The notes beneath the pieces were generated by a model. The model saw only the letters and a program-made list of their open reading frames with translations. It ran no database searches and was not told the origin of the DNA. Both the position numbers and the translations under genes were made by a program. A stretch of DNA of 64,000 nt from GCA-2746425 sp051251535. GTDB taxonomy: Bacteria; Pseudomonadota; Alphaproteobacteria; Rhizobiales; GCA-2746425. The stretch is from NCBI GenBank assembly GCA_051251535.1, contig JBPOEV010000004.1:1-64000 (forward strand), given 5' to 3'. This document shows, one piece after another, positions 43,898-52,214 of this stretch; the first letter of the stretch is position 1; each line of letters starts with the position of its first letter.

Positions 43898-43926
43898 CAA
43901 ATTGCCATGATTATACAGGGCTTGTA

Positions 43927-43958
43927 AAATCCGGGCTGTCTTGGCGGCCCGGATTTTT
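43927..43958 (+). terminator. Rho-independent terminator of uraD-uraH-TTT operon
   Basis: Ten-base stem AAATCCGGGC with its complement around a ten-base loop, ending in five T. The stretch from here to 44318 holds only the next promoter region and two operators. Confidence 0.88.
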
Positions 43959-44231
43959 CGTTTCTTGGAATTGGACAGGTTGATGATTTATCAACGGCTA
44001 CTTACTCCAGCGTCAGGAATTACCAGTGGCATGCAAAAATGACTCCAAATTGCCTGCTGAACAGAACTATCTGCATTCTGCGCATGTTTTACTGCCTACT
44101 GGCGTAGGTGGGCCTTAAGCGGCTGATCAAATTCAATTTTTTCGAATTTTTGATCTCGAATTTCCCTCAATCATCGACTGTATTGCAGTCATAATTCTCG
44201 TAAAAAGAAAAATTTCTTAGTTTCCTCTTGT

Positions 44232-44251
44232 TTCCGAAAGCGCTTTCGGAA
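44232..44251. promoter_or_regulatory. LacI-family operator O1, perfect 20-bp palindrome
   Basis: TTCCGAAAGCGCTTTCGGAA, fully self-complementary, with the central GCGC of LacI-family sites. It precedes the lacI-type gene by about 68 bases. Confidence 0.82.
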
Positions 44252-44259
44252 TAAGCTCA

Positions 44260-44271
44260 GAAAGCGCTTTC
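44260..44271. promoter_or_regulatory. LacI-family operator O2
   Basis: GAAAGCGCTTTC, the same core as O1 with the right flank also conserved. Its centre is 24 bases from the centre of O1, about two helical turns, which would favour cooperative binding. Confidence 0.78.
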
Positions 44272-44318
44272 GGAAAAGTGCAGCGGTGGCCAATGAGCTG
44301 CCATTGGGAGGAAAGATA

Positions 44319-45386
44319 GTGACGCAGCGCATGAGTTTGAAAAAGCTTGCCGCACATCTCGGTCTGACTGAGGGGACGGTTTCGCGCGCGCTTAATAATT
44401 ATCCTGATATCAGCCAAAAGACCCGTGACCGGGTTCAGCAGGCAGCATCTGAACTGGGCTATCGCGCTAATCCCTTGGCTCGGCGGTTGGCGACGGGGAT
44501 CGCGGAAGCGGTTGCCTACATTATGCCGGAGAACCACTCCACCATTTCCGAACCATTTGTTGCGCAGCTTCTGGCAGGTCTGGGAGAGACTCTTTCAGAG
44601 CGTGGTTGGGATTTGCTTGTGACACAGTCTGTTTCCGCTGAAGAAGAAGCGGACATGTTACATAAGCTGATCACGTCTGGTCGGGTCAGCGGCGTGGTTT
44701 TGTCGCGTCCGTTGAAGAACGACGCCCGGATCAAGCTGCTGCAAAAGGCAAAGTTTCCCTTCATCGTGCATGGACGCTCGGTCGAGTACCAAGATTATGC
44801 CTGGTACGATGTCGATAGCAAAGCTGCCTTTGTGGCTGCCGTTGATCATTTGGTCGCACTTGGCCATGCGCGCATCGGATTTATTGGCGCGCCGACCTAT
44901 TACAATTTCGCTCAGATGCGTCTTGATGGCTACAAAGAGGCCATCGTCAATAATGGCCTTAATGTCGATCCTGATCTGATCCAGATTACAGAATTGAGCG
45001 ACGATGGTGGCGAATTGGCTGCGGGTGACTTGCTGGATCGCAAGCAAGCACCAACTGCGTTCCTTTGTGTGACTGATACCCAGGCGTTTGGAGCCCTGGC
45101 AGCTATCAGGGCGCGGGGTCTTGTGCCTGGCAAGCATGTTTCTGTCATTGGCTATGATGGTTTGCGCTTTGGACGCCATACAAACCCTCCGCTTACAACC
45201 ATGGCACAGCCGCAATCACATTCCGGTCGCCAGCTTGGTGACATGCTGCTTGCCATCATCGACGGCGGTGATCCGAAAGATTTCCAAGTACTTCGAAGCG
45301 CAGAGTTGCTGCGCCGAAAAAGCGACGGTCCTGTGTGGGCCGAGACGGAAGAAACTATGTCAAAAACCTGGGAGGAACAGACATGA
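44319..45386 (+). CDS. LacI family regulator of ABC/GH63 operon
   Basis: 355 residues. The DNA-binding domain reads MSLKKLAAHLGLTEGTVSRA followed by LNNYPDISQKTRDRV; the effector domain is of the sugar-binding type (GFIGAPTYYNFAQMRLDGY). The GTG start is favoured because GGGAGG lies eight bases ahead; an ATG at 44331 is possible. Its stop overlaps the next start by ATGA, so regulator and transporter are co-transcribed. Two palindromes lie ahead, indicating autoregulation. Confidence 0.9.
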   Translation: MTQRMSLKKLAAHLGLTEGTVSRALNNYPDISQKTRDRVQQAASELGYRANPLARRLATGIAEAVAYIMPENHSTISEPFVAQLLAGLGETLSERGWDLLVTQSVSAEEEADMLHKLITSGRVSGVVLSRPLKNDARIKLLQKAKFPFIVHGRSVEYQDYAWYDVDSKAAFVAAVDHLVALGHARIGFIGAPTYYNFAQMRLDGYKEAIVNNGLNVDPDLIQITELSDDGGELAAGDLLDRKQAPTAFLCVTDTQAFGALAAIRARGLVPGKHVSVIGYDGLRFGRHTNPPLTTMAQPQSHSGRQLGDMLLAIIDGGDPKDFQVLRSAELLRRKSDGPVWAETEETMSKTWEEQT

Positions 45387-46723
45387 AAAACTTAACTGGG
45401 ATTACAGCGGGCTTGATGCTCTCTGCATCCGTTTTCTCAACTGCGTGGGCAGACGAAATCACACTTTGGACGATGGAAGAACAGCCGGAGCGCATGGCTG
45501 CCCAAGAAAAAATTGCCGCCGCATTCAAGGCCAAAACAGGTCATGATGTAAAAATTGTCCCTGTTACTGAAAAAGACATTGCAACACGCGCAACTGCAGC
45601 ATTTGGTGCGGGCGATCTGCCGGATATTCTAAACCACACGGTTCAACATCTGTTGCCATTTGCGTCTGCAGGGATGCTGGATTCCGGTGCTGCCACTGAG
45701 GTGGTGGATGATTTGGAAATGGGTTCATTTGCAACCGGCCCTATAAATATGGCCAAATCCAACGGGGAAATCGTCTCTGTACCGGCCGATGGCTGGACAC
45801 AGTTGGTTGTGTATCGTGCTGACAAATTTGAAGAAATGGGCCTGAACCCACCGAAAACCTTTGCCGACATAAAAGCTGCCATTGATAAGCTGCATAACCC
45901 ACCGGAAATGTATGGCTTTGTTGCTGCAACCAAGATCGACGAAACATACATGATGCAGTTGATCGAGCATATATCTCTTGCGGCGGGATACTCACCGGTC
46001 AATGCAGATGGCTCCATCAATGAAGACACAAGCAAGCTCAAAGACGTGCTTGAGTTCTACAAAGTGATTGCTGATGCATCGCCGGAAGGTGATTTGTTCT
46101 GGAAGCAATCTCGCGAACTTTATCTGGGCGGTAAAGCGGCCATGATTATCTGGTCGCCATCCTTGCTCGATGAACTTGGTGGTCTGCGCGATAGCGCGCC
46201 AGTGACCATCAATGATGATCCAACAACAAAAGATCTGGCCAAAGACACCGGTTTTGTGACTGTGTTTTCCGGTCCGGGCAATGCGGCAGGCGCCGCCTAT
46301 GCAGATGTGCGGTATCTTGGAATTACAAATGATGCCAACACCGAAGTTGCGCAGGACTTTGTGAAGTTTGCTCTTTCTGAAGGTTATGGTGACTGGCTGG
46401 GTATGTCCCCAGAAGGCAAGTTCCCTGTCCGCAAAGGCTCTGCAGCTGGTAAAACGGATTATGAAGTCATGTGGTCCGGCCTTGATGTTGGTGTCGACCG
46501 CAAGGAACCCCTCAGCAATATCTACCCGAAAACAGTGATCGACGACATCGTTGCCGGACTTTCAGTGGGTGATCGTTGGGGTGTCGCTGATGGTCAGCTG
46601 GAAATGGCTTCCAAGCTCGTCAATGCGCGTGTGATGGCTCAGGTGATCCGCCAGTATATTGATGGCGAACTGGACATTGATGCTGCTGCCGACAAAATCG
46701 TTGAAGGCCACAAAGGCCTTTAA
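45383..46723 (+). CDS. ABC transporter solute-binding protein (family 1), GH63 operon
   Basis: 446 residues. Signal peptide ends near residue 24 (..FSTAWA), then DEITLWTMEEQPERM. The mature part has the SBP_bac_1 pattern with AFGAGDLPDILNHTVQHLLP and a tryptophan-rich ligand side (VSVPADGWTQLVVYRADKFE). GGGAGG precedes the ATG. A perfect hairpin follows. Two permeases, a GH63-type glycosidase and an ATPase come after, so the ligand is probably a small glucoside, for example a compatible solute. Confidence 0.92.
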   Translation: MKNLTGITAGLMLSASVFSTAWADEITLWTMEEQPERMAAQEKIAAAFKAKTGHDVKIVPVTEKDIATRATAAFGAGDLPDILNHTVQHLLPFASAGMLDSGAATEVVDDLEMGSFATGPINMAKSNGEIVSVPADGWTQLVVYRADKFEEMGLNPPKTFADIKAAIDKLHNPPEMYGFVAATKIDETYMMQLIEHISLAAGYSPVNADGSINEDTSKLKDVLEFYKVIADASPEGDLFWKQSRELYLGGKAAMIIWSPSLLDELGGLRDSAPVTINDDPTTKDLAKDTGFVTVFSGPGNAAGAAYADVRYLGITNDANTEVAQDFVKFALSEGYGDWLGMSPEGKFPVRKGSAAGKTDYEVMWSGLDVGVDRKEPLSNIYPKTVIDDIVAGLSVGDRWGVADGQLEMASKLVNARVMAQVIRQYIDGELDIDAAADKIVEGHKGL

Positions 46724-46738
46724 TCGACCGCATAAAAG

Positions 46739-46762
46739 CGGGCGGCAAATCATTGCCGCCCG
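46739..46762 (+). other. Intercistronic hairpin after binding-protein gene
   Basis: Perfect ten-base arms CGGGCGGCAA/TTGCCGCCCG with a four-base loop, no T tract. Same position in the operon as the stems at 14660 and 60959. Confidence 0.65.
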
Positions 46763-46785
46763 TCTTCAGGATGCAAGGGTTGATC

Positions 46786-48078
46786 ATGACTGACACTTCG
46801 ATCCCACAACCTCCAAAACATACCGGAGCGCTTGCAAACCGAGAAAAACGGTTGGCTTACGCAATGTTGATTCCAACATTCTTGATCGTTATCGGGATTG
46901 TCCTGGGGCCGCTTTTGGCAAACTTCTGGATCAGCTTCAAACCGGTGGATCTTGCCGATTTGCGAGCAGCTCAAACTCTTTCCAACGAACGGCTGCGGCC
47001 ACGGCCTGAAGTTGCTGGTGAGGAGGTTGTTCTTCAATACCGCATTCGAAATTCTTCGCAAAAGGAACCGATCCAGAATGTTGTCATGCAAGACACCATT
47101 CCAGTTGGTCTTGCGCTGACGTTGAATGATTCACGCTGCACGTTGGATGGCCAGAGCCTGAGCTGCGCATTTGGCACCATTGAAGCTGCCGGGCGGTTCA
47201 ATCTTGAAATTCCTGCGGTAGTGGATCAAACCTATCTGGATGCAGGCGAACGTCCGCGCGATCACAAGGCCGTATTCACTGGCGATTCAGAAAACATTCT
47301 TACGTCCTTTGAATTCACGCTCGATAATTTCCGCAAGATTTTCAGTTCGGACGACTTTTGGAGCGTCTTGCGTGTGTCGCTCTATTATACAGTCTTTGGC
47401 ACGCTGGGCGCTCTGGTTCTGGGGCTGTTTGCGGCACAGATTCTCAATACGGCTTTCAAGGGGCGCAATGTTTTGCGCGGGCTTTTCCTGTTCCCCTATG
47501 TTGCGCCGGTCATTGCTGTGGCTTTTGCCTGGGTGCTGCTGCTGGACGCCGGGCCGGGCGGTACATTTAACGCGATGCTGATGCAAATGGGGGCAGTGGA
47601 AGGGCCCATCAATTTCCTGGGGCAACGACACGTAGCGATTTCAATTCTGGGTTTTACATTCAACTTTCCTATGGCACTCACAACCGTGATTGCTTTTGAA
47701 GCGTGGCGCTATTTCCCGCTCTCATTCCTGTTTATTCTGGCGCGGATGCAAAGCATATCGACCGATATGTATGAGGCAGCTGAAATTGATGGTGCAACGC
47801 CGCTCCAGCAGTTCTGGTATCTGTCATTGCCGCAACTTCTGGGCATCTTGTCTGTCCTCTTCCTGTTGCGCTTCATTTGGACCTTTAACAAATTCGACGA
47901 CATCTTCCTTCTCACCGGTGGTGCTGCAGGAACACGCACATTGACTGTCGATGTTTACGAACAGGCCTTTGCAGTTTCCAATCTGGGCGCAGGCGCGGCC
48001 GTAGCCGTTGTTGTTTTCATTGTGCTGCTTTTCTTTGCGCTGATCTTTTTCAAATTCTCACCCCAGGATGAAGGCTGA
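46786..48078 (+). CDS. ABC permease with inserted periplasmic domain (MalF-like)
   Basis: 430 residues, against about 300 for the family. After the first span (residues 25-47) an insert of about 115 residues (roughly 56-176) precedes the usual FTLDNFRKIFSSDDFW and the transport core. The insert is beta-rich, reading VVLQYRIRNSS, QDTIPVGLALTLND and FNLEIPAVVDQ, like bacterial DUF11-type repeats, with two cysteines (residues 118 and 127) that could pair. The EAA loop MYEAAEIDGATPLQQFWYLS is intact. E. coli MalF also carries a large periplasmic loop after an early span, which contacts its binding protein; a like role is inferred here. The stop overlaps the next start. Confidence 0.9.
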   Translation: MTDTSIPQPPKHTGALANREKRLAYAMLIPTFLIVIGIVLGPLLANFWISFKPVDLADLRAAQTLSNERLRPRPEVAGEEVVLQYRIRNSSQKEPIQNVVMQDTIPVGLALTLNDSRCTLDGQSLSCAFGTIEAAGRFNLEIPAVVDQTYLDAGERPRDHKAVFTGDSENILTSFEFTLDNFRKIFSSDDFWSVLRVSLYYTVFGTLGALVLGLFAAQILNTAFKGRNVLRGLFLFPYVAPVIAVAFAWVLLLDAGPGGTFNAMLMQMGAVEGPINFLGQRHVAISILGFTFNFPMALTTVIAFEAWRYFPLSFLFILARMQSISTDMYEAAEIDGATPLQQFWYLSLPQLLGILSVLFLLRFIWTFNKFDDIFLLTGGAAGTRTLTVDVYEQAFAVSNLGAGAAVAVVVFIVLLFFALIFFKFSPQDEG

Positions 48079-49310
48079 TGAAATTCGGAACAGTAGATAT
48101 TTCCGCAGTTCTTATTGGCGCGATTTGGGGCGCCATATGGATGATTGTGACCGGCATTGTGCTGATGCTTGTGTCGGGATTGATTGTTTCACCCCTGGTC
48201 GGATTGGCGGCTCTTGCGGGCGCAATATGCGGCTTTGTGTTTTTGATGCTGCAATTCCGTTTTGGCAAAGCACTGACGGCCATTGGCGCATTGACAATTC
48301 TTGTGCTTGTCCTGTTTGCCGTATTGAGTCTTGGCCAGCCCTTTGGTGTCGGCCTCGACCAGAAAACGCTTTACCAACTCGTCGCTATGGTTTTGTGGGC
48401 CGGTTTGACGGCGCTGTCGATTGGCATGTGTCTTTTAGGCTACCGATCTGGCTCCGCCAAACGCTACAGAATGGAGTTGTTGCTGATCAGACTGCTGAAG
48501 GGACTTGCATTTGTTTTCTTCACAATCATCGTGGTGCTTCCATTTTATGTGATGCTGATGACAAGCTTCAAAAGTCAGCAAAGCCTGTTGGCAAACCCGC
48601 TTGATTTTTCCATTGATTTTGGTCAGGGATTTGAAAGTCTGTTCCGCTCCTATGTGGAATTATTCACTCAGTACCATTTTGGCTCGTTCCTGATGAACAC
48701 TGCGTTTGTGTCGGTTTGCACAGTGATCATCACTTTGGCATTTGCGATACCGGGAGCCTATGCGGTGGCGCGGCTGCGTTTTCCGGGGCAAGCGTTTCTG
48801 TCACGGTCCATTTTGCTGATCTATATGGTTCCAGCCATTGTACTGGTCATTCCGCTTTACGCTGTCTTCTCCCAGCTTGGCCTGCGCAACTCGTTGACTG
48901 GTTTGTTGATCGTCTATCCGGCAACAACAATCCCGGTCGCTCTTTATATGCTGCAGGGCTACTTCCGAGGGCTACCTTCTGAACTGGAAGATGCCGGTTT
49001 GATGGATGGGCTTTCGCGCCTGGGTGTGATTGCAAAGATCACAATGCCCTTGTCTTTACCGGCTTTGGCGTCGGTTGCCCTCTACGTTTTCATGATCGCG
49101 TGGAACGAGTTTTTGTTCGCCTTCATGTTCCTGGATGATCTGGATCTCTTCACATTGTCACGTGGCGTAGTGTCCCTCAATTCATCAGAGGTCCCTCGAC
49201 AACATTTGATGGCAGGCGCTGTTGTGGCAACGGTTCCGGTCCTGGCAATTTTCCTTTGGTTTGAACGCTTCCTTGTTGCGGGTCTGACTGCCGGCAGTGT
49301 GAAAGGCTAA
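48078..49310 (+). CDS. ABC permease with extra N-terminal membrane region (MalG-like)
   Basis: 410 residues, about 130 longer than typical. The first 125 residues add about four hydrophobic spans with glycine- and alanine-rich sequence (for example IVLMLVSGLIVSPLVGLAAL) before the standard permease, which starts near RLLKGLAFVFFTIIVVLPFY. The EAA loop is ELEDAGLMDGLSRLGVIAKI and the end has the usual FERFLVAGLTAGSVKG. The function of the extension is unknown. The ATG overlaps the upstream stop (TGATG). Confidence 0.9.
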   Translation: MKFGTVDISAVLIGAIWGAIWMIVTGIVLMLVSGLIVSPLVGLAALAGAICGFVFLMLQFRFGKALTAIGALTILVLVLFAVLSLGQPFGVGLDQKTLYQLVAMVLWAGLTALSIGMCLLGYRSGSAKRYRMELLLIRLLKGLAFVFFTIIVVLPFYVMLMTSFKSQQSLLANPLDFSIDFGQGFESLFRSYVELFTQYHFGSFLMNTAFVSVCTVIITLAFAIPGAYAVARLRFPGQAFLSRSILLIYMVPAIVLVIPLYAVFSQLGLRNSLTGLLIVYPATTIPVALYMLQGYFRGLPSELEDAGLMDGLSRLGVIAKITMPLSLPALASVALYVFMIAWNEFLFAFMFLDDLDLFTLSRGVVSLNSSEVPRQHLMAGAVVATVPVLAIFLWFERFLVAGLTAGSVKG

Positions 49311-49313
49311 ACT

Positions 49314-50609
49314 ATGTCTCGTGATCTCGATCAGCAGGCGATAGAAGTATTGCGCCAAAATGACCGTGGTGGCTTCACCGTGCCAACCGCCAGATTGTAT
49401 CCCTATCAGTGGAACTGGGACTCAGCATTTGTGGCGCTTGGGTTCGCGACATTTGACGGGGATCGGGCCTGGCGTGAACTGGAATTACTGCTGGAAGGGC
49501 AGTGGGCCAATGGCATGGTTCCGCACATTTTGTTCCGGCGTAACGATCCAGACTATTTTCCAGGTCCTTCCATCTGGCAGACTCCGAGCCATGAAAATGG
49601 TGGCGGTCTCTTTCCCTCAGGTGGCATCTCCCAACCACCGGTGCTGGCCTCAATCGTTCATTGGCTTGTGCAGCAGGATGGTAGTCATGACCGCGCGGCT
49701 TTGCTGTTTGAAAAGCTGATGCGGTGGCACCGTTGGTACCATACTGATCGTGTGCCGAACGGCCATTCGGTTGTGGCTACAGTCCATCCCTGGGAGACAG
49801 GGCGCGACAATTGCCCGGATTGGGAAATCGGCTTGTCAGCGATGCAGATTGATCCGGATATCGAGGTTTACGAGCGTAAAGATACCGACCATGTCGACCC
49901 CACGATGAGGCCGAGCAAAGAGCAATACGACAAGTATGTTTCGATGATAAAATTTGGGCGCGATCACAATTGGGATCAGAAGATCATTACCAATGATGGG
50001 CCATTTGTAATGGCTGATCCTGGAATTCATTTCATGTTGTTGCGTGCGGATCGTGATCTTTTGGCATTGGCAAAACGTCTCAACAGATATGATGCTTTTT
50101 CGGAAATCGAAAACTGGATTGCCGCCGGGGTGAAGGGCAGTGACATGTTCTGGAATGATGAAATCGGTGCTTTTGCGGCCTTTGATATTCGTTCCGGCAA
50201 GCGTTCCGACGGCTTTTCCAACGCCAGTGCGCTTTGTTTTTATGCAGATGCGGGCTCAGATTATCAACGCATGCGGACATTGGAAAATATGCGTCGGATT
50301 CAGACCAAAGCGAAGTTCATGATGCCGAGCTGGGATCCGGATGCTCGCTTGTTTGAGCCACAACGCTATTGGTGTGGTCCGGTCTGGCCGCAGATGAACC
50401 ACATTATTGCCAAGGGCCTTAATGAGCATGGTGAGCATCAGCTTGCTGAGAAAATGCGTCTCGATATTGCTGCGCTCATTGAACAATCGGGATTTTACGA
50501 GTGTTTCAATCCCATAACGGGCGAGGGCTGCATCGGGGCGAATTTCTCCTGGACCGCAGCTTTGTGGCTAGCGTGGGCATCGCCGAGAAACAACGCTGTA
50601 GCAGCTTGA
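49314..50609 (+). CDS. GH63-type (alpha/alpha)6 glycosidase, possible glucosylglycerate/mannosylglycerate hydrolase
   Basis: 431 residues, no signal peptide. The (alpha/alpha)6 barrel glycosidase pattern has YQWNWDSAFVALG near residues 31-43 (Asp36), WETGRDNCPDW near 161-171, a WCGPVWPQMN loop and GANFSWTAALWLAW at the end. These resemble bacterial GH63 enzymes that hydrolyse glucosyl- or mannosylglycerate and related glucosides. It begins four bases after the permease stop, so it would act on the imported ligand in the cytoplasm. The exact substrate is inferred, not shown. Confidence 0.85.
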   Translation: MSRDLDQQAIEVLRQNDRGGFTVPTARLYPYQWNWDSAFVALGFATFDGDRAWRELELLLEGQWANGMVPHILFRRNDPDYFPGPSIWQTPSHENGGGLFPSGGISQPPVLASIVHWLVQQDGSHDRAALLFEKLMRWHRWYHTDRVPNGHSVVATVHPWETGRDNCPDWEIGLSAMQIDPDIEVYERKDTDHVDPTMRPSKEQYDKYVSMIKFGRDHNWDQKIITNDGPFVMADPGIHFMLLRADRDLLALAKRLNRYDAFSEIENWIAAGVKGSDMFWNDEIGAFAAFDIRSGKRSDGFSNASALCFYADAGSDYQRMRTLENMRRIQTKAKFMMPSWDPDARLFEPQRYWCGPVWPQMNHIIAKGLNEHGEHQLAEKMRLDIAALIEQSGFYECFNPITGEGCIGANFSWTAALWLAWASPRNNAVAA

Positions 50610-50619
50610 GGAAAGAAAA

Positions 50620-51675
50620 ATGGGTTCAATTCAACTGGAAGCCGTTGAGAAATGGTTTGGCAATGTTCAGGTCATTAAAGGCATAGATCTTGAGATCAAT
50701 GACGGCGAATTTGTCATTTTCGTTGGTCCTTCAGGATGCGGGAAATCAACTTTGTTGCGCATGATTGCCGGCCTTGAAGACACCAGCCGTGGCAAAATTT
50801 TGCTGGATGGAGATGATGTTACCGACCGCGTGCCAAGCGAACGAGGCCTTTCCATGGTGTTTCAGTCCTATGCGCTATACCCGCATATGACGGTCCGGGA
50901 AAATGTCGGTTTTGGGTTGAAGACGGCAGGTGAACCGCGTTCGGAAATTGATCGCAAAGTGAATCACGCATCTGAAATACTCGAGCTTGATCAATATCTT
51001 GATCGTAGGCCAAAAGCTCTGTCAGGCGGTCAGCGTCAGCGTGTTGCCATTGGCCGTGCCATCGTGCGAGAGCCAAAAGGGTTTCTGTTTGATGAGCCCT
51101 TGTCAAATCTGGATGCATCCCTGCGTGTGCAGATGCGTTTTGAGATTGCAAAGCTGCATGACAAGCTGGGAACCACCATGGTTTATGTGACTCATGATCA
51201 GGTGGAGGCGATGACCCTTGCTGACAAAATTGTGGTGCTGAAGGATGGCAGGATCATGCAGGTCGGCTCGCCGCGCGAACTTTATGAAAACCCTGACAAT
51301 CTATTTGTTGCGCAGTTTATAGGCAGCCCAAAAATGAATGTCATGCAGTGTTCTGCAGATGGAGCGATCTTTCATCTACCTGAAAATGGATCAGGCCAAC
51401 ATGGCCTGACGACCGATACCACTGGTGTCAATCATCTTGGAATCCGTCCCGAACACATAACTTTGGGAACTGCAGAGAATTCCCATTGCAGCGGCATTGT
51501 TGAAGTTGTGGAATATCTGGGATCCGACACGTTTCTTTATGTGAGCAGCCCGAAACTGGGCACGATAACAGTGCGAGCGGGTGATGTTGGGAGAGACCTT
51601 AAGGGTAAAGAAATCCATTTGCACTTTGCGCAGGACAAAATGCTCTTCTTTGCTGATGACAGGCGCGTTGTCTGA
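50620..51675 (+). CDS. Carbohydrate-type ABC transporter ATPase (UgpC/MalK-like), GH63 operon
   Basis: 351 residues. Walker A GPSGCGKSTLLRM, Q loop FQSYALYPHMT, signature LSGGQRQRVAIGRAIVREP, Walker B FLFDEPLSNLD and H loop VTHDQVEAMT are present, with a TOBE-like C-terminal region. It begins ten bases after the glycosidase gene and energises the two permeases upstream. Confidence 0.93.
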   Translation: MGSIQLEAVEKWFGNVQVIKGIDLEINDGEFVIFVGPSGCGKSTLLRMIAGLEDTSRGKILLDGDDVTDRVPSERGLSMVFQSYALYPHMTVRENVGFGLKTAGEPRSEIDRKVNHASEILELDQYLDRRPKALSGGQRQRVAIGRAIVREPKGFLFDEPLSNLDASLRVQMRFEIAKLHDKLGTTMVYVTHDQVEAMTLADKIVVLKDGRIMQVGSPRELYENPDNLFVAQFIGSPKMNVMQCSADGAIFHLPENGSGQHGLTTDTTGVNHLGIRPEHITLGTAENSHCSGIVEVVEYLGSDTFLYVSSPKLGTITVRAGDVGRDLKGKEIHLHFAQDKMLFFADDRRVV

Positions 51676-51678
51676 CAG

Positions 51679-52110
51679 ATGATGACGGTTGTCGAAGTTG
51701 ACGAGAGTGAGCGTAGCCAGGTTGCAAAAGTAATTGAAACCGGGCTTCTGACCTCGCTTGCCAGGACAAACACACAAGCTGAGAATGACAGTTTTGTGTT
51801 GGTTTACAAAGGTCAGAGCGGCTCCGTTGTTGGCGGTGTGACAGGCAGCACGTCCTATGGGTGGCTACTCATAAAAACGCTTTGGGTTGATGAGATGCGT
51901 CGCGGTAGTGGTCTGGGGAAACAATTGGTTCTGGCTGCTGAGAGCAGGGGCCGCGAAATTGGCTGTCATAGCGCCTGGCTTGATACATCCAGTGAAACCG
52001 CCCACTCATTCTACAGCCATTTGGGATATTCTGACTTTGGTGTTCTGGCCAATGAAGCAGATCAACCGCCAACAGATCATTGCCGGTGGTTCATGAAAAA
52101 GACGCTTTAG
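51679..52110 (+). CDS. GNAT family N-acetyltransferase
   Basis: 143 residues. The acetyl-CoA motif is VDEMRRGSGLGKQLVLAAES (R-x-x-G-x-G/A type), followed by the late AHSFYSHLGYSDFG block. The start codon follows the ATPase stop by three bases, so it is co-transcribed with the transporter. The acceptor is unknown; it may modify the substrate or just travel with the operon. Confidence 0.85.
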   Translation: MMTVVEVDESERSQVAKVIETGLLTSLARTNTQAENDSFVLVYKGQSGSVVGGVTGSTSYGWLLIKTLWVDEMRRGSGLGKQLVLAAESRGREIGCHSAWLDTSSETAHSFYSHLGYSDFGVLANEADQPPTDHCRWFMKKTL

Positions 52111-52214
52111 ACTTCGGCTTTCAAAAACTTTCTCACCGTTTGATACAGGTCAAGTTTCTCAGCTGCATTTTGTGGATTGTAACCAGCCAAGCCACACACA
52201 AAATGGAGTGCCTG

